From assembly GCA_964371355.1 (NCBI GenBank), contig CAYJMG010000020.1:1-64000 (forward strand): a stretch of DNA of 64,000 bases, in the 5' to 3' direction. The position numbers and the translations under genes were made by a program. Numbering within the stretch: the stretch's first letter is position 1; every line of letters begins with the position of its first letter. The notes under the pieces were generated by a model. That model ran no database searches, was not told the origin of the DNA, and saw nothing but the letters and a program-made list of their open reading frames with translations. Origin of the DNA: JACRBR01 sp964371355 (GTDB taxonomy: Bacteria; Chloroflexota; Dehalococcoidia; DSTF01; JACRBR01). This document shows positions 40,337-49,498 of the stretch, piece after piece.

Positions 40337-41986
40337 CTAGCCCAGGAACTCGTACCCGCCCGACACGCCTTCCGGCTTCTGGTCGATGATCACGTTGACA
40401 CACGCAGGCTTCCCGCTCGCGAACGCCCGCTCGATCGCCGGCGCTATGTCGTCCGGCCGCGTCACGAACTCGCCGTGCCCGCCCAGCGCCTCCACCACCC
40501 TGTCATAGCGTGCGTTGTCGCCCAGCCGCGTCGCCACCACACGGTCCTCGCCGTACATCTTCGCCTGCCCGACGATGATCTGGCCCCACTGCCGGTCGTT
40601 CCCAACCACCGCCACGACGGGCATGTTGAACCGCACGAACGTATCGAAGTCGAACCCGTTCAGCCCGAACGATCCGTCGCCGTTTACCATCAGCACCCGC
40701 TTCCCGGGGTGCACTACGCTCGCCGCCATGCAGAAGCCCGTCCCCACGCCCAGCGTCCCCAGCGGCCCCGGCCCCATGAACTGCGATGGGCGGTTCACCG
40801 GCAGCACCTGTGATGCCAGGCCCACGATGTCGCCGCCGTCGCCCACCACCGTCGTCTCGTCGTCCACGAACTTCGCAATCTCGTTGCACAGCCGCAGCGG
40901 GTGAATGGGATCCGCATCCGAGTGCAACCAGCGCTGTCGCAGCTCCACCACCTTCGTTTCGCCGTCGCGAAGCTTCGCTATCCACTCGTCGTGTCGGATC
41001 GCCGCTGTGCCGATCTCCGACCTGATCGCCTGCAACACGGCGCGCGGGTCGCCCTCGATGCCCACGTCCACGCCGCGATTTCGCCCGATCTCGTTCGGGT
41101 CGATGTCCACGGCGATTACCTTCGCCTGCGGCCCCACGCTCTTCCCGTATCGCAGCCGGAAGTCCATCATCGTCCCCGCGAACAGGATCACATCGGCCTC
41201 GCCGAACGCCGCCCGCCTGGTGCGCGACATGAACTGCGGGTGCTCCTGGTGCACCATGCCGCGGCCCATGTCGTTCAGGTAGATTGGCGCCTGTACCTTC
41301 TCCGCGAGTTCGCGGAACGCCTCCCCCGCGTCCGACCAGTAGATACCCGTCCCGGCCATCACGGCCGGCCGTTCGGCGTTCGCCAGCAGCCCCGCAGCCT
41401 GTTTCACCAGCGCCGTATCGCCCGTGGTCCGCCCCTCCGTGCGGTAGTTCACCGGCCACTCGATGCTCTCCTCCTCCACGCGTCCGAACAGGATGTCCGA
41501 CGGGATCTCGAGAAACACCGGCCCGAACCGCCCCGTCAGTGCCACTCGAAACGCCTGCGCCAGGTAATCCTGGATGCGGTTCGTGAACGGGATCGTCGCC
41601 GCCCATTTCGTGATCGGCCGCATCATGTCCACGGTCCCGGGGATCTCCTGCAGTGCACCCATCAGTGACGTGCGCAGCGGCGCCGCCCCGCCGATCACCA
41701 GCAGCGGGCTCGCGTTCTGGTACGCCGTCGCCACTGCCGTCACCGTGTCCGTCACGCCCGGACCGGCCGTGACGACGGCCACCCCGCACTTGCGCGTCAG
41801 CCTGCTATAGCCCTCCGCCGCGTGCCCCGCCGACTGCTCGTGCCGCGTGTCGATCACCCGGATGCCCTCGTCCAGGCACCCGTCGTAGATGTTCTGGATG
41901 TGCCCGCCGGACAGCGTGAAGATCGTGTCGATCCCCTCGCGCTTCAGCATGCGGGCGACGATGTCCCCTCCGTCGATCTGTGCCAT
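40337..41986 (-). CDS. Thiamine diphosphate-dependent enzyme (acetolactate synthase-like)
   Basis: 549-aa ThDP enzyme of the acetolactate synthase/oxalyl-CoA decarboxylase superfamily. The N-terminal pyrimidine-binding domain has the catalytic glutamate context DTRHEQSAGHAAEGYSR. The central domain is at about 195-325 (VMAGTGIYWSDAGEAFRELA). The C-terminal diphosphate-binding motif is NGDGSFGLNGFDFDTF ... VVGNDRQWG. The ATG at 41986 follows GGAGT. No regulatory subunit or other branched-chain gene is adjacent. Substrate class (2-oxo acid, 2-hydroxyacyl-CoA, oxalyl-CoA) cannot be decided from sequence alone. Confidence 0.88.
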   Translation of the reverse strand: MAQIDGGDIVARMLKREGIDTIFTLSGGHIQNIYDGCLDEGIRVIDTRHEQSAGHAAEGYSRLTRKCGVAVVTAGPGVTDTVTAVATAYQNASPLLVIGGAAPLRTSLMGALQEIPGTVDMMRPITKWAATIPFTNRIQDYLAQAFRVALTGRFGPVFLEIPSDILFGRVEEESIEWPVNYRTEGRTTGDTALVKQAAGLLANAERPAVMAGTGIYWSDAGEAFRELAEKVQAPIYLNDMGRGMVHQEHPQFMSRTRRAAFGEADVILFAGTMMDFRLRYGKSVGPQAKVIAVDIDPNEIGRNRGVDVGIEGDPRAVLQAIRSEIGTAAIRHDEWIAKLRDGETKVVELRQRWLHSDADPIHPLRLCNEIAKFVDDETTVVGDGGDIVGLASQVLPVNRPSQFMGPGPLGTLGVGTGFCMAASVVHPGKRVLMVNGDGSFGLNGFDFDTFVRFNMPVVAVVGNDRQWGQIIVGQAKMYGEDRVVATRLGDNARYDRVVEALGGHGEFVTRPDDIAPAIERAFASGKPACVNVIIDQKPEGVSGGYEFLG

Positions 41987-42239
41987 GGCGGTTACTCCTT
42001 CGGGATCAAGGCGGGATTGTGTGCGGGTAGCGCCCGTCACGGCCTGCGGATAGCGACATAAGGGTCGCGCGATTACGCTCGTTTGAATCTGCCCCGGTCG
42101 ATTCTAGGCCCTCTCGTCGCTTCGAGCACGGCCGCAGGCTGGCGGCCGGGTCGCCGGCCCCCCGTCCGGCCGCGATCCCCTAGGGGAGCCGTCAAGCTGT
42201 TACGCATCGCCGACGATAACTACCCAAGGGGCATTAGGT

Positions 42240-42740
42240 TTGAGCGAGCTTTTCCGCGACCCGCGGTACCTCCTGCCGCTGGCCATGCTGGTCGGCGTGA
42301 TCATCATCTCCGCCGCGATGGGCGCTGGCCCCGCTGCCGTGGACTCCGCTGTGCCCGCCGTGCCTGGCATCCCCAGGGCCGGCTCCCCCACACCCACCCC
42401 GGATGTTTCGAACGACTACCGCCGTGCCATCGACCTCGGCATCCTCCGCGAGGCGGCCGAATCCTTCCACCGCAAGAACGGCTCGTTCCCGAACACAAAC
42501 AGCGCTGTCGTCGCGCTCTGCGTCGACGCCGTCGACGCCGGTTGCTCGCTGCGCGAGGCTCGGGGCCTCCCGTCAGGCGACGGCGAGTTCCCCTACTACT
42601 ACGCGTCCGATGGCGCCACGTACGCCGTCTTCATTGCGCGCGCCGATTTCCTGAGTGACGCCACCGCGTGCTCGGTCACGTTGCCCTCTCATCTGAGAGA
42701 CTACCCCGTCATGTGCTCGCGGGTGGAGGCGCTGCCATGA
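42240..42740 (+). CDS. Single-pass protein, pilin/pseudopilin-like C-terminus
   Basis: 166-aa protein with one N-terminal helix (about 10-28), a short Pro/Thr linker and a globular domain. Its ALREAAESFHRKNGSFPNTN-like start and GEFPYYYASDGATYAVFIAR segment recall type II/IV pseudopilin globular heads. Four or more cysteines (ALCVDAVDAGC, DATACSV, VMCSRV) may form disulfides. There is no prepilin peptidase motif at the N-terminus, so it is probably not a true pilin. TTG start behind AAGGGG. It overlaps the next gene by 4 nt. Confidence 0.65.
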   Translation: MSELFRDPRYLLPLAMLVGVIIISAAMGAGPAAVDSAVPAVPGIPRAGSPTPTPDVSNDYRRAIDLGILREAAESFHRKNGSFPNTNSAVVALCVDAVDAGCSLREARGLPSGDGEFPYYYASDGATYAVFIARADFLSDATACSVTLPSHLRDYPVMCSRVEALP

Positions 42741-43369
42741 ACCGCCTCGTCAACGCACGCCTGCTGGCCGCGCTTGCGCCGGCCCTCGCGCTGGGCACGA
42801 TCGCCGTCGCCCTGGCCGAGAACGTCCAGCCCGCGGACTGGCGGTTTGTGCTGCTCTTCACGGCCGTTGGGGCTGTCGCCTCCGCCTCCTGGCGTGTGGG
42901 CGCCGCGGCCCTGGGCGGCACCATCACGCGCGCGCACGGCGTCCCCAACCGGCTCCGTATGGTCGCCCACAGCGAGCGGCGCGGCCCCGGGATCGACCAC
43001 GACACACTGCTCCACGCCGACTGGTACTTCCGCCTGCGCATCGATGAGGAGATCGCCCGGTCGAACCGCTACGGCCAGCCGTTCACGCTCATCGACATCA
43101 GTTCACACTCGGCCGACGCTCTGGAAGCCGTCCGCACGCTAACGCGCGAATCCCTCCGCGACGTCGACTTCGCCGGCGATCTCGGCCAGAAGGTCGCGGT
43201 GTGCCTGCCCAACACCAGCCGCAGCGGTGCGTGGACGGTCGTGGCTCGCCTCACCGAGGTGGTGAAGGGCGTGGATATCCGGCTCTCGGAGTTCCCCATC
43301 GACGGCGTCACCAGTGCCGCGCTGCTGGGCGAAGGTTCACCAGTGGGCATTCGTGACTTCGCCGCGTGA
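42737..43369 (+). CDS. Membrane protein with degenerate GGDEF-like domain
   Basis: 210-aa protein with two N-terminal hydrophobic segments (about 8-28, 36-58). The domain resembles the start of diguanylate cyclases (LLHADWYFRLRIDEEIARSN, RYGQPFTLIDIS). The catalytic GGDEF loop is replaced by FAGDLGQKVAVCLPN, so it should not synthesise c-di-GMP. It may bind a nucleotide or a partner. Translationally coupled to the pseudopilin-like gene, and followed 15 nt later by the convergent LysR gene. Confidence 0.65.
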   Translation: MNRLVNARLLAALAPALALGTIAVALAENVQPADWRFVLLFTAVGAVASASWRVGAAALGGTITRAHGVPNRLRMVAHSERRGPGIDHDTLLHADWYFRLRIDEEIARSNRYGQPFTLIDISSHSADALEAVRTLTRESLRDVDFAGDLGQKVAVCLPNTSRSGAWTVVARLTEVVKGVDIRLSEFPIDGVTSAALLGEGSPVGIRDFAA

Positions 43370-43384
43370 CCGTCACCGGACAGC

Positions 43385-44305
43385 TCAGGCCACCCCTGAC
43401 AGCGCCGGCTCCGGGATCGTTACGCTGTAGAGGTCCGATAGCAGCGTGAAGAACGCCACCACAGCGCGTGTGTGCTTCCGGTTCTTCCGGAAGATCAGCG
43501 AGATCTGGCGCCGCGGCATCGAGGCGTTGCTGATGCCCACTGCCGCCAGCGTCCCCTGCTCGAACTCACGCTCGGTCGAGACCTTTGGGACCATGGCGAC
43601 CCCCAGCCCCTCCTCGACCATCTTCTTCGTCGCCTCGATCGTGTCCAGCTCCATCAGCGTGTGGGGCACGATCCCGTGCTGGCGGAACACCCCCTGAATG
43701 AGCTGGTTGTAGCTCGACCCCTTGTCGTACAGGATCAGCGGCTCCCGCCCTACGTCCTCGATCGTCGCCTGCCGGTTCCGCGCCAGCCTGTGCCCCGGCG
43801 ATGCAACCAGCACCAGGTCGTCCTCGTACAGCGGCACCGTCGTGACCTCCGGATGGTGCACCGTGCGCTCAAGCGCGCAGTGCACGTCGTCGTTCAACAC
43901 CATCTGCAGCACCTGCTCGGAGCGCCCCGTGTGCACGCTCACTTCCACGCCCGGATACGTGGAGCAGTACTTCCGCAGGATCTTCGGCAATACATACGTG
44001 CTCACGGTCAGCGCGCTCCCGAGCTTCAGCGCACCGATATCGAGGTTCCGCATCCCCTCGATCGCGTCGCGTCCTTCCTGCAGCGCCTTCAGCGCGCGCC
44101 GCGCGTAGGGGAGGAAGGCCGAGCCCATCTCTGTCAGCCGCACGCCACGGCCGTTACGTTCGAACAACGCCTCGCCCAGGTCGCGTTCCAGCGATTGGAT
44201 CCGCGCCGTGACCGATGGCTGCGTGAGGAACAGTGAGTCAGCCGCCTTGCTGAAGGAACGGTGTTGGGCGACTTGTACAAACGCCTCGATCTGTCCGAGG
44301 TCCAA
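43385..44305 (-). CDS. LysR-family transcriptional regulator
   Basis: 306-aa regulator. The N-terminal winged helix (about 1-65) includes FVQVAQHRSFSKAADSLFLT and SVTARIQSLERDLGEALFER. The effector-binding domain (about 88-300) starts at LKLGSALTVSTYVLP, the CbbR/CysB-like type. A TTG at 44305 with AGGGG seven nucleotides upstream starts the protein where LysR proteins normally begin; a TTG at 44338 would add 11 residues. No divergent target gene is adjacent, so its regulon is unclear. Confidence 0.9.
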   Translation of the reverse strand: MDLGQIEAFVQVAQHRSFSKAADSLFLTQPSVTARIQSLERDLGEALFERNGRGVRLTEMGSAFLPYARRALKALQEGRDAIEGMRNLDIGALKLGSALTVSTYVLPKILRKYCSTYPGVEVSVHTGRSEQVLQMVLNDDVHCALERTVHHPEVTTVPLYEDDLVLVASPGHRLARNRQATIEDVGREPLILYDKGSSYNQLIQGVFRQHGIVPHTLMELDTIEATKKMVEEGLGVAMVPKVSTEREFEQGTLAAVGISNASMPRRQISLIFRKNRKHTRAVVAFFTLLSDLYSVTIPEPALSGVA

Positions 44306-44434
44306 GACGTTGCCCCTGGTGCCGGGCCGCTGGCCCAAAGACGGCGCGGCCCGTTAGTTGGCCCGCCGCGCCGGTATTGATCGCGTCTATGAGGCTCGTA
44401 GTGTCGCACCGCACGGCGTCGATTGCAAGAGGGA

Positions 44435-44950
44435 TCACCGGATTCCGGAATCAAACTGGACGACGACCTCGGTTAGCTCCCCGGCCCGCACCTCCACCAC
44501 CTGATCGGTGGCGCTCGGCGGAGTCGTCGCCGTCACCGGGTGCAGCGCGTATGTGCCTGGCGGGACCTCGACTTCGAACCGGCCGTCGGCCCCCGACCGT
44601 ACCTCCGCCACCACATCCCCGCCTTCGTCCAGCACCTGTATCGTCGCCTCGTACGGCCGGTCCGGGCACGGGCTCTCCGGCTGCTCCACGGGGCACGTCG
44701 GCCCGATTGTCACCAGGCCCTTGATGCCCGACTTCGGTTCGACCGCCGGCGTGCCGGTCGCGCCCGGCGCCACGGTTGCCATCGTCGGCACAGCCGTCGT
44801 GCCGGCCGCCGGCGTGCTCGTCCCCAGCGGAGAGACCGCCACCGTCGGTGTGACGACGGCCCCCGTCGGCGTCGCCGTCGCGTCGCTGCCGCCGCATCCG
44901 GACGCCGAGACGAGGAACAGTCCCGAGGCGATCACCATCGCGAATCTCAT
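44435..44950 (-). CDS. Lipoprotein with carboxypeptidase-regulatory-like domain
   Basis: 171-aa predicted lipoprotein. The ATG at 44950 lies behind GGAGGA. The signal segment ends in a lipobox (SASGC) at residue 19. A Thr/Pro/Ala linker runs to about 75. The C-terminal beta-sandwich contains IKGLVTIGPTCP, ATIQVLDEGGDVVAEVRSG, DGRFEVEVPPGTYALHPV and VEVRAGELTEVVVQF, the pattern of CarboxypepD_reg/prealbumin-like domains that bind or decorate surfaces. Divergent from aspS. Function unknown. Confidence 0.8.
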   Translation of the reverse strand: MRFAMVIASGLFLVSASGCGGSDATATPTGAVVTPTVAVSPLGTSTPAAGTTAVPTMATVAPGATGTPAVEPKSGIKGLVTIGPTCPVEQPESPCPDRPYEATIQVLDEGGDVVAEVRSGADGRFEVEVPPGTYALHPVTATTPPSATDQVVEVRAGELTEVVVQFDSGIR

Positions 44951-45098
44951 GTACTCCTCCGACGCCGGCGGGCGGTCCGGGGTTCCCGGTAGCCGCAGCC
45001 CCATCCTGCCGATAGACTGCCACATCATGGGGCAGGCGCCCTTCGAAGAGTCGATGTGGTGACGCCTGCGAATGTCCAGCTCGGCCCGGGGAGCACGC

Positions 45099-46913
45099 AT
45101 GTACAAGACCGACTACTGCGGCGAGCTTCGCGCATCCGACGAGGGCCGGGACGTCGTCCTGGCCGGGTGGGTCCACCGCCGGCGCGATCACGGTGGCCTC
45201 ATCTTCGTCGATCTCCGCGATAGCCGCGGCCTCGTGCAGGTCGTCTTCCACCCCGAACAGGCCGCAGCCCACGCCGTCGCCTCCGAGGCCCGGGGCGAGT
45301 TCGTCCTGCGTGTCACCGGCGCCGTCCAGCACCGCCGCGAGGGCACCGAGAACGCGAAGCTCCCCACCGGCCAGATCGAGGTCCGCGCCTCCGCCGCCGA
45401 GGTCCTGAACTCCGCGAAGACCCCGCCCTTCGAGATCAACGACGATGAAGCCGAGCCCGGTGAGATCGTCCGCCAGAAGTACCGCTACCTCGACCTCCGC
45501 CGCTCCCGAATGCACCGCAACATGGTCATCCGTCACCAGGTCGTGAAGTACATCCGCGACTTCCTCACCGACCGCAACTTCCTCGAGATCGAGACGCCCG
45601 TCCTCGCCAACCCCACGCCCGAGGGCGCCCGCGACTACCTCGTGCCCAGCCGCAACTATCCGGGCAGCTTCTACGCACTCCCGCAGTCACCCCAGCAGTT
45701 CAAGCAACTCCTGATGGTTGCCGGCTTCGAACGCTACTTTCAGATCGCCCGCTGCTACCGCGACGAGGACCTCCGCGCCGACCGCCAACCCGAGTTCACC
45801 CAGCTCGACCTCGAGATGTCCTTCGTCGAGGCGGAGGACGTCATGGGATTGATGGAGGAACTCTACGCCGGCATCGGTGCGGCCGTCCGTCCCGACCTGA
45901 AGCTGCCGGTGCCGTTCCCCCGCCTCACCTACGCCGAGTCCATGCGGCGGTTCGGCACCGACAAGCCCGACCTCCGCTACGGCCTCGAGCTGATCGACTT
46001 CACGAATGCCGTGCGTGGCACCGAATTCATCGTCTTTAAGTCAGCCGTAGATAGCGGCGGCGCAGTCGAGGGCATATGCGTCCCGGGGGGCGCCGCGTTC
46101 TCCCGCAAGGAGATCGACGCGCTGACCGAGACCGCGAAGGGTCTGGGCGCGAAGGGGCTCGTCTCCCTCGCCTTCACCGCCGACCCCGCGTCCGCCTCCG
46201 AAGAAGAGATGCGGTCGCCCGCCCTCAAGCACATCGGCCCGGAGATGGCGCGGTCCCTTGGCAAGATCGCGGGCGCAAATGCCGGCGACCTCGTGCTCAT
46301 CGTGGCTGGCGCCGGCGGCGTGCCTGCGAAGGAGGCCGGCTCGGCAGCCCGCGTGAAGCCCGCCCTCGACGCCCTTCGGCGCACCCTCGCCACAAAGCTC
46401 AAGCTCGCCGACCCCGACACCCTCATGTTCGCCTTCCTCGTCGAGTTCCCCCTGTTCGAGTGGAGCGAGGAGGACGAGCGCTTCGAGGCGATGCACCACA
46501 TGTTCACCGCGCCCCTCGACGAAGATATCGCCTTGCTGCGGAGCGATCCCGCCAACGCGCGAAGCAAGCACTACGACATCACCTGCAACGGCTGGGAGAT
46601 CGGCAGCGGCAGCATCCGGATCCACAACCGCGAGATGCAGGAACAGGTGCTGCGCCTCCTCCGCATCAGCGACGAGGACGCCCGCCGCAAGTTCGGCCAC
46701 ATGCTGGAAGCCTTCGAGTACGGCGCGCCTCCTCACGGCGGGTTCGCCCCCGGCATCGACCGCACCGTCGCCCTCTTCGCCCAGGAGTCGGACATCCGCG
46801 ATGTCATCGCCTTCCCGAAGACGAAGAGCGCGCAGGACCTCATGACGGGCGCTCCCCTGCCCGTCGACTCCACGGCGCTCGACGCCGTCGGGATCCAACT
46901 GAAGCCGGATTAG
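45099..46913 (+). CDS. aspS: Aspartyl-tRNA synthetase
   Basis: Charges tRNA-Asp. The 604-aa bacterial-type class II synthetase has an OB-fold anticodon-binding domain (about 1-105, YCGELRASDEGRDVVLAGWV). The catalytic core has motif 2 (ARCYRDEDLRADRQPEFTQ) and motif 3 (GGFAPGIDRTVALF). The bacterial GAD insertion (about 285-415) contains GKIAGANAGDLVLIVAGAGG. The ATG at 45099 follows GGGGAG; an upstream ATG at 45072 is unlikely. The full bacterial length is present. It may be discriminating or not; no gatCAB is in the window to judge. Confidence 0.97.
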   Translation: MYKTDYCGELRASDEGRDVVLAGWVHRRRDHGGLIFVDLRDSRGLVQVVFHPEQAAAHAVASEARGEFVLRVTGAVQHRREGTENAKLPTGQIEVRASAAEVLNSAKTPPFEINDDEAEPGEIVRQKYRYLDLRRSRMHRNMVIRHQVVKYIRDFLTDRNFLEIETPVLANPTPEGARDYLVPSRNYPGSFYALPQSPQQFKQLLMVAGFERYFQIARCYRDEDLRADRQPEFTQLDLEMSFVEAEDVMGLMEELYAGIGAAVRPDLKLPVPFPRLTYAESMRRFGTDKPDLRYGLELIDFTNAVRGTEFIVFKSAVDSGGAVEGICVPGGAAFSRKEIDALTETAKGLGAKGLVSLAFTADPASASEEEMRSPALKHIGPEMARSLGKIAGANAGDLVLIVAGAGGVPAKEAGSAARVKPALDALRRTLATKLKLADPDTLMFAFLVEFPLFEWSEEDERFEAMHHMFTAPLDEDIALLRSDPANARSKHYDITCNGWEIGSGSIRIHNREMQEQVLRLLRISDEDARRKFGHMLEAFEYGAPPHGGFAPGIDRTVALFAQESDIRDVIAFPKTKSAQDLMTGAPLPVDSTALDAVGIQLKPD

Positions 46914-47310
46914 GTAGGGGTTGGCTGTTCGCTCTTTGCAGAGGCCTCTCGTCGCTACGTTCACGCGATATTGCTCGGCAGTTTTCCCTTTCTGGCGAGG
47001 TGGCCCACCTCCTGGCGGGGAGTTTGTTTTGTACTTTTGGCTTTCCGGAAACTGGCAGGACATTCCTCGGCTGGTTCCGGTGTTGGACGGGCAGCGCCCG
47101 GGTTGGTTTTGAATACTCCGCCCGCGTAGTGACGTTGGATGCGATAGGCGCGTCGGCGACGCGCCCGTACAGGCGTCCGTCAGCCAGGTCGGCGCTGCCA
47201 GGCGGGAGTGCATGGGGCGAGCTTAGGGGAGGTCCGGGACGAACTCCAAGCGGGCCAGATCACTTTCGTGAGATTCTCGTCGATCTGAGCGTGACGCCGG
47301 CGTGGACGAG
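46914..47310. other. 397-nt intergenic region with dispersed repeat element, copy 2
   Basis: Between convergent aspS and the binding-protein gene. It holds a core GCGATATTGCTCGGCAGTTT (46965-46984) related to the 52-bp repeat at 2.4 kb, and the exact 20-base block at 47244-47263. A perfect 8-bp hairpin lies between them (47147-47154 with 47158-47165, loop GGC). The middle has lower GC than the surroundings. No gene is supported on either strand. Confidence 0.7.
46965..47263. repeat. Dispersed composite repeat, copy 2
   Basis: Same two blocks, same order and orientation, as 2419-2719: an ATTGCTCGGCAGTTT core, then CTCCAAGCGGGCCAGATCAC. Here the core is single rather than tandem, and the interval is about 258 bp. 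No terminal inverted repeats or target duplications were found, so the mode of spread is unknown. Confidence 0.75.
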
Positions 47311-48951
47311 CTATCGCACGCGCGTCTCGACGTACCACGCGTTCACGTCCGCGAACCGGCCGCTGACCCCGAACAGGAGGCGCCCTTCGAATCCCCGCGC
47401 GCGTGAAGCCCGCACGTACACGGTCGATGGCGCATACAGCGGGATCGAGGGCATCTCCGCGATGAGGTACCCCCCGAACAGTGTGTACAGCTCCTGCCGG
47501 CGGGACGTGTCCGTGGTCTGACGCGCCCGTTGCAGGGCGTCGTCGATGCGCCCGTCGCTGAAGCCCGAGAGGTTCAGCCCCGGAGGTCGGATCTGGCTCG
47601 TGTGCCAGAACGGGTAGGGGTCCGGGTCCGGCCCCGGATCCACCAGCACCAGCGCCGCCTCGAAATCGCGCGCCAGCAGGTGCTCCTCGAGGAACGTCCC
47701 TGCATCGAGTGGCTGCACCGTCGCGTCCACGCCGATCGCCTTCCACTGCCTCGCGATGTTCTCCGCGATGGCCACGCGGCGTGGGTCATCGGCCGTCGAG
47801 ATCGTGAACGACAGGCGCAGGTTGTCGATGTTCGCGCGGGTGCCGTCCCGCGCCCGGAAGAACCCGGCCAGCTCCAGCTCCGTCGCCGCCGCCCCGGGGT
47901 CGAATGGTGGAAGCTCGACATCGGCCGCCGCCCAGGACTCGGGCGGAATACCCGTTGTTGATGGGGCGCCGTCACCCAGCGCCACTTCCGCGATCAGCGT
48001 CTCGCGGTTGATCCCCTGGAACAGGGCCCGCCTGACCGGCCGCGTGCTGAACACCGGCAGCTGCGTATTGAGATACAGGACGTAGTGGGGCGCGCCCGGC
48101 AGGCTGCTCATGGTCCAGCGCTGGTCGCTTCGAAAGAAGGCGATGTCGTCCTCGGTCGTGCGCTCGTCCAGGACCGCGCCATCGATCGTACCGTCTCGCA
48201 GTGCGGCCACCAGTTCGTCCCGCGTTTTGAACGCCCGGAAGGCGAGCCGCGAAATGTGCGGTGGCCCCAGGTAGTACGTGGAGTTCGCCTCCAGCTCGAT
48301 GTTCCCATCTTCATCGCGCGACGCCGCGCGGTATGGGCCCGCCCCGATCGGCTGCAGGTTGAACGCCGCGTTGTACAGCTGCGCCGCGTCGAGGTCCTGC
48401 AGGATGTGGCGGGGCAGGATCCCCGTGGTGAGCCACGCCAGGAACGGCGCGTACGTCTGTTCGAGCTGGAACTCCACGGTCAGCGGGTCGCGCGCCGTTA
48501 CGACCACGCCCTGCATGAGCTGGCCCAGCGCCGGATCGCCCTTGAACGCCGGGTCGGCGATGGCCCGGTACGTGAAGACAACGTCCTCGGCGTCCACCTC
48601 GACGCCGTCGTGCCACTCGATTCCCCGCCGCAGGTGGAAGACGTAGCGCTGGCCGTTGTTCGTGATCTCCCAGCGTTCGGCGAGGTCAGGCTGGGCCGAA
48701 CCGTCCGGGCCCAGCCTCACCAGTCCACTGAAGATCAGCGACGCCAGGTCTGCGTCTGTGGGATTCGCCTGCGCGTACAGGGGATTGATGCGCTCGGGCG
48801 GCCGCAGCACGCCTTCGGTGTACGACCCGCCGCCGGCTGGGACCGCCTCACCCTTCGGATGGTCCAGGGTGAACCACCAGAACAGCGCGAGCGCCACGCC
48901 GCCGACGACGAGCGCCCCGAACAGCGGCCATCGCGTCTGCAGAAGCGGCAC
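47311..48951 (-). CDS. Oligopeptide-type ABC substrate-binding protein (SBP_bac_5)
   Basis: 546-aa extracytoplasmic binding protein of the DppA/OppA family. One N-terminal helix (about 10-28) anchors it, with no lipobox cysteine. Family segments are ERINPLYAQANPTDADLASL, DLAERWEITNNGQRYVFHLR, WHDGVEVDAEDVVFTY and GAGPYRAASRDEDGNIELEA. No cognate permease or ATPase is in the window, so it is an orphan or works with distant genes. It ends the run with secG, which lies 19 nt upstream on the same strand. Confidence 0.92.
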   Translation of the reverse strand: MPLLQTRWPLFGALVVGGVALALFWWFTLDHPKGEAVPAGGGSYTEGVLRPPERINPLYAQANPTDADLASLIFSGLVRLGPDGSAQPDLAERWEITNNGQRYVFHLRRGIEWHDGVEVDAEDVVFTYRAIADPAFKGDPALGQLMQGVVVTARDPLTVEFQLEQTYAPFLAWLTTGILPRHILQDLDAAQLYNAAFNLQPIGAGPYRAASRDEDGNIELEANSTYYLGPPHISRLAFRAFKTRDELVAALRDGTIDGAVLDERTTEDDIAFFRSDQRWTMSSLPGAPHYVLYLNTQLPVFSTRPVRRALFQGINRETLIAEVALGDGAPSTTGIPPESWAAADVELPPFDPGAAATELELAGFFRARDGTRANIDNLRLSFTISTADDPRRVAIAENIARQWKAIGVDATVQPLDAGTFLEEHLLARDFEAALVLVDPGPDPDPYPFWHTSQIRPPGLNLSGFSDGRIDDALQRARQTTDTSRRQELYTLFGGYLIAEMPSIPLYAPSTVYVRASRARGFEGRLLFGVSGRFADVNAWYVETRVR

Positions 48952-48970
48952 GGCGGCCTCGGTGGCGTGC

Positions 48971-49207
48971 TTAGCTGGTGGTCTGCTGTACGGACCAGGC
49001 TGAAACGATGAGGAAGACGATCGCGAGCACGATCGTTAGCTGGAACAGCGTTTTCTCGATGCCGCGCCGCGTACGGAAGCTGCCGCTGGAGCTGCCGCCC
49101 CCGAAGATGCCCCCGACGTCCGAGCCCTTCGCCTGGAGCAGAATCACCAGCGAGAGCGCGATGGCCACCAGGATCTGCGCGACGTGGACGTAATCGACGA
49201 AGTCCAT
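48971..49207 (-). CDS. secG: Preprotein translocase subunit SecG
   Basis: 78-aa subunit of the SecYEG channel. It has two hydrophobic helices (VAQILVAIALSLVILLQ and LTIVLAIVFLIVSAWSV) flanking the conserved cytoplasmic loop AKGSDVGGIFGGGSSSGSF, the SecG signature. The ATG at 49207 follows a strong GGAGGGG. A possible promoter lies upstream (TTGGGC, 18 nt, TTAAAT on the minus strand, 49266-49237). Confidence 0.94.
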   Translation of the reverse strand: MDFVDYVHVAQILVAIALSLVILLQAKGSDVGGIFGGGSSSGSFRTRRGIEKTLFQLTIVLAIVFLIVSAWSVQQTTS

Positions 49208-49236
49208 GTAGAAAGCCCCTCCTGCAGGGCCGACGT

Positions 49237-49266
49237 ATTTAACCACAAAACCGGGGCAACGCCCAA
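49237..49266 (-). promoter_or_regulatory. Possible secG promoter
   Basis: On the minus strand TTGGGC (49266-49261) and TTAAAT (49242-49237) are separated by 18 nt, 30 nt upstream of the secG ATG. The -35 part overlaps an 11-base inverted repeat (CAAATCTGGGC 49264-49274 and GCCCAGATTTG 49357-49367). Confidence 0.35.
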
Positions 49267-49498
49267 ATCTGGGCCGCGTTGGTTCGCCGACGTGGCCCGC
49301 CTGGGCGGCAGACCAAACGCCGCATGGTCGCGGCGGCGAGCGCCAAGATCGAATTTGCCCAGATTTGTGACTGCCCCTTCGCCGATACTCGTCTCCCAAT
49401 GCCGATCGGCCCTGCCCTGCAGACGCGCGCCCGGCCCAGACTGGTCGCGATTTCCTCGCCGTTGAACGGTCCGGCGAACTTCCGGGGAAGCGGCGCCG

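Noticed and set aside
40337..41986. Certain assignment as acetolactate synthase (ilvB)
   Set aside because: The fold and ThDP motifs fit, but there is no regulatory subunit or branched-chain gene nearby and related decarboxylases share the motifs.
42737..43369. Active diguanylate cyclase
   Set aside because: The GGDEF loop is FAGDLGQ, missing the metal- and substrate-binding residues.
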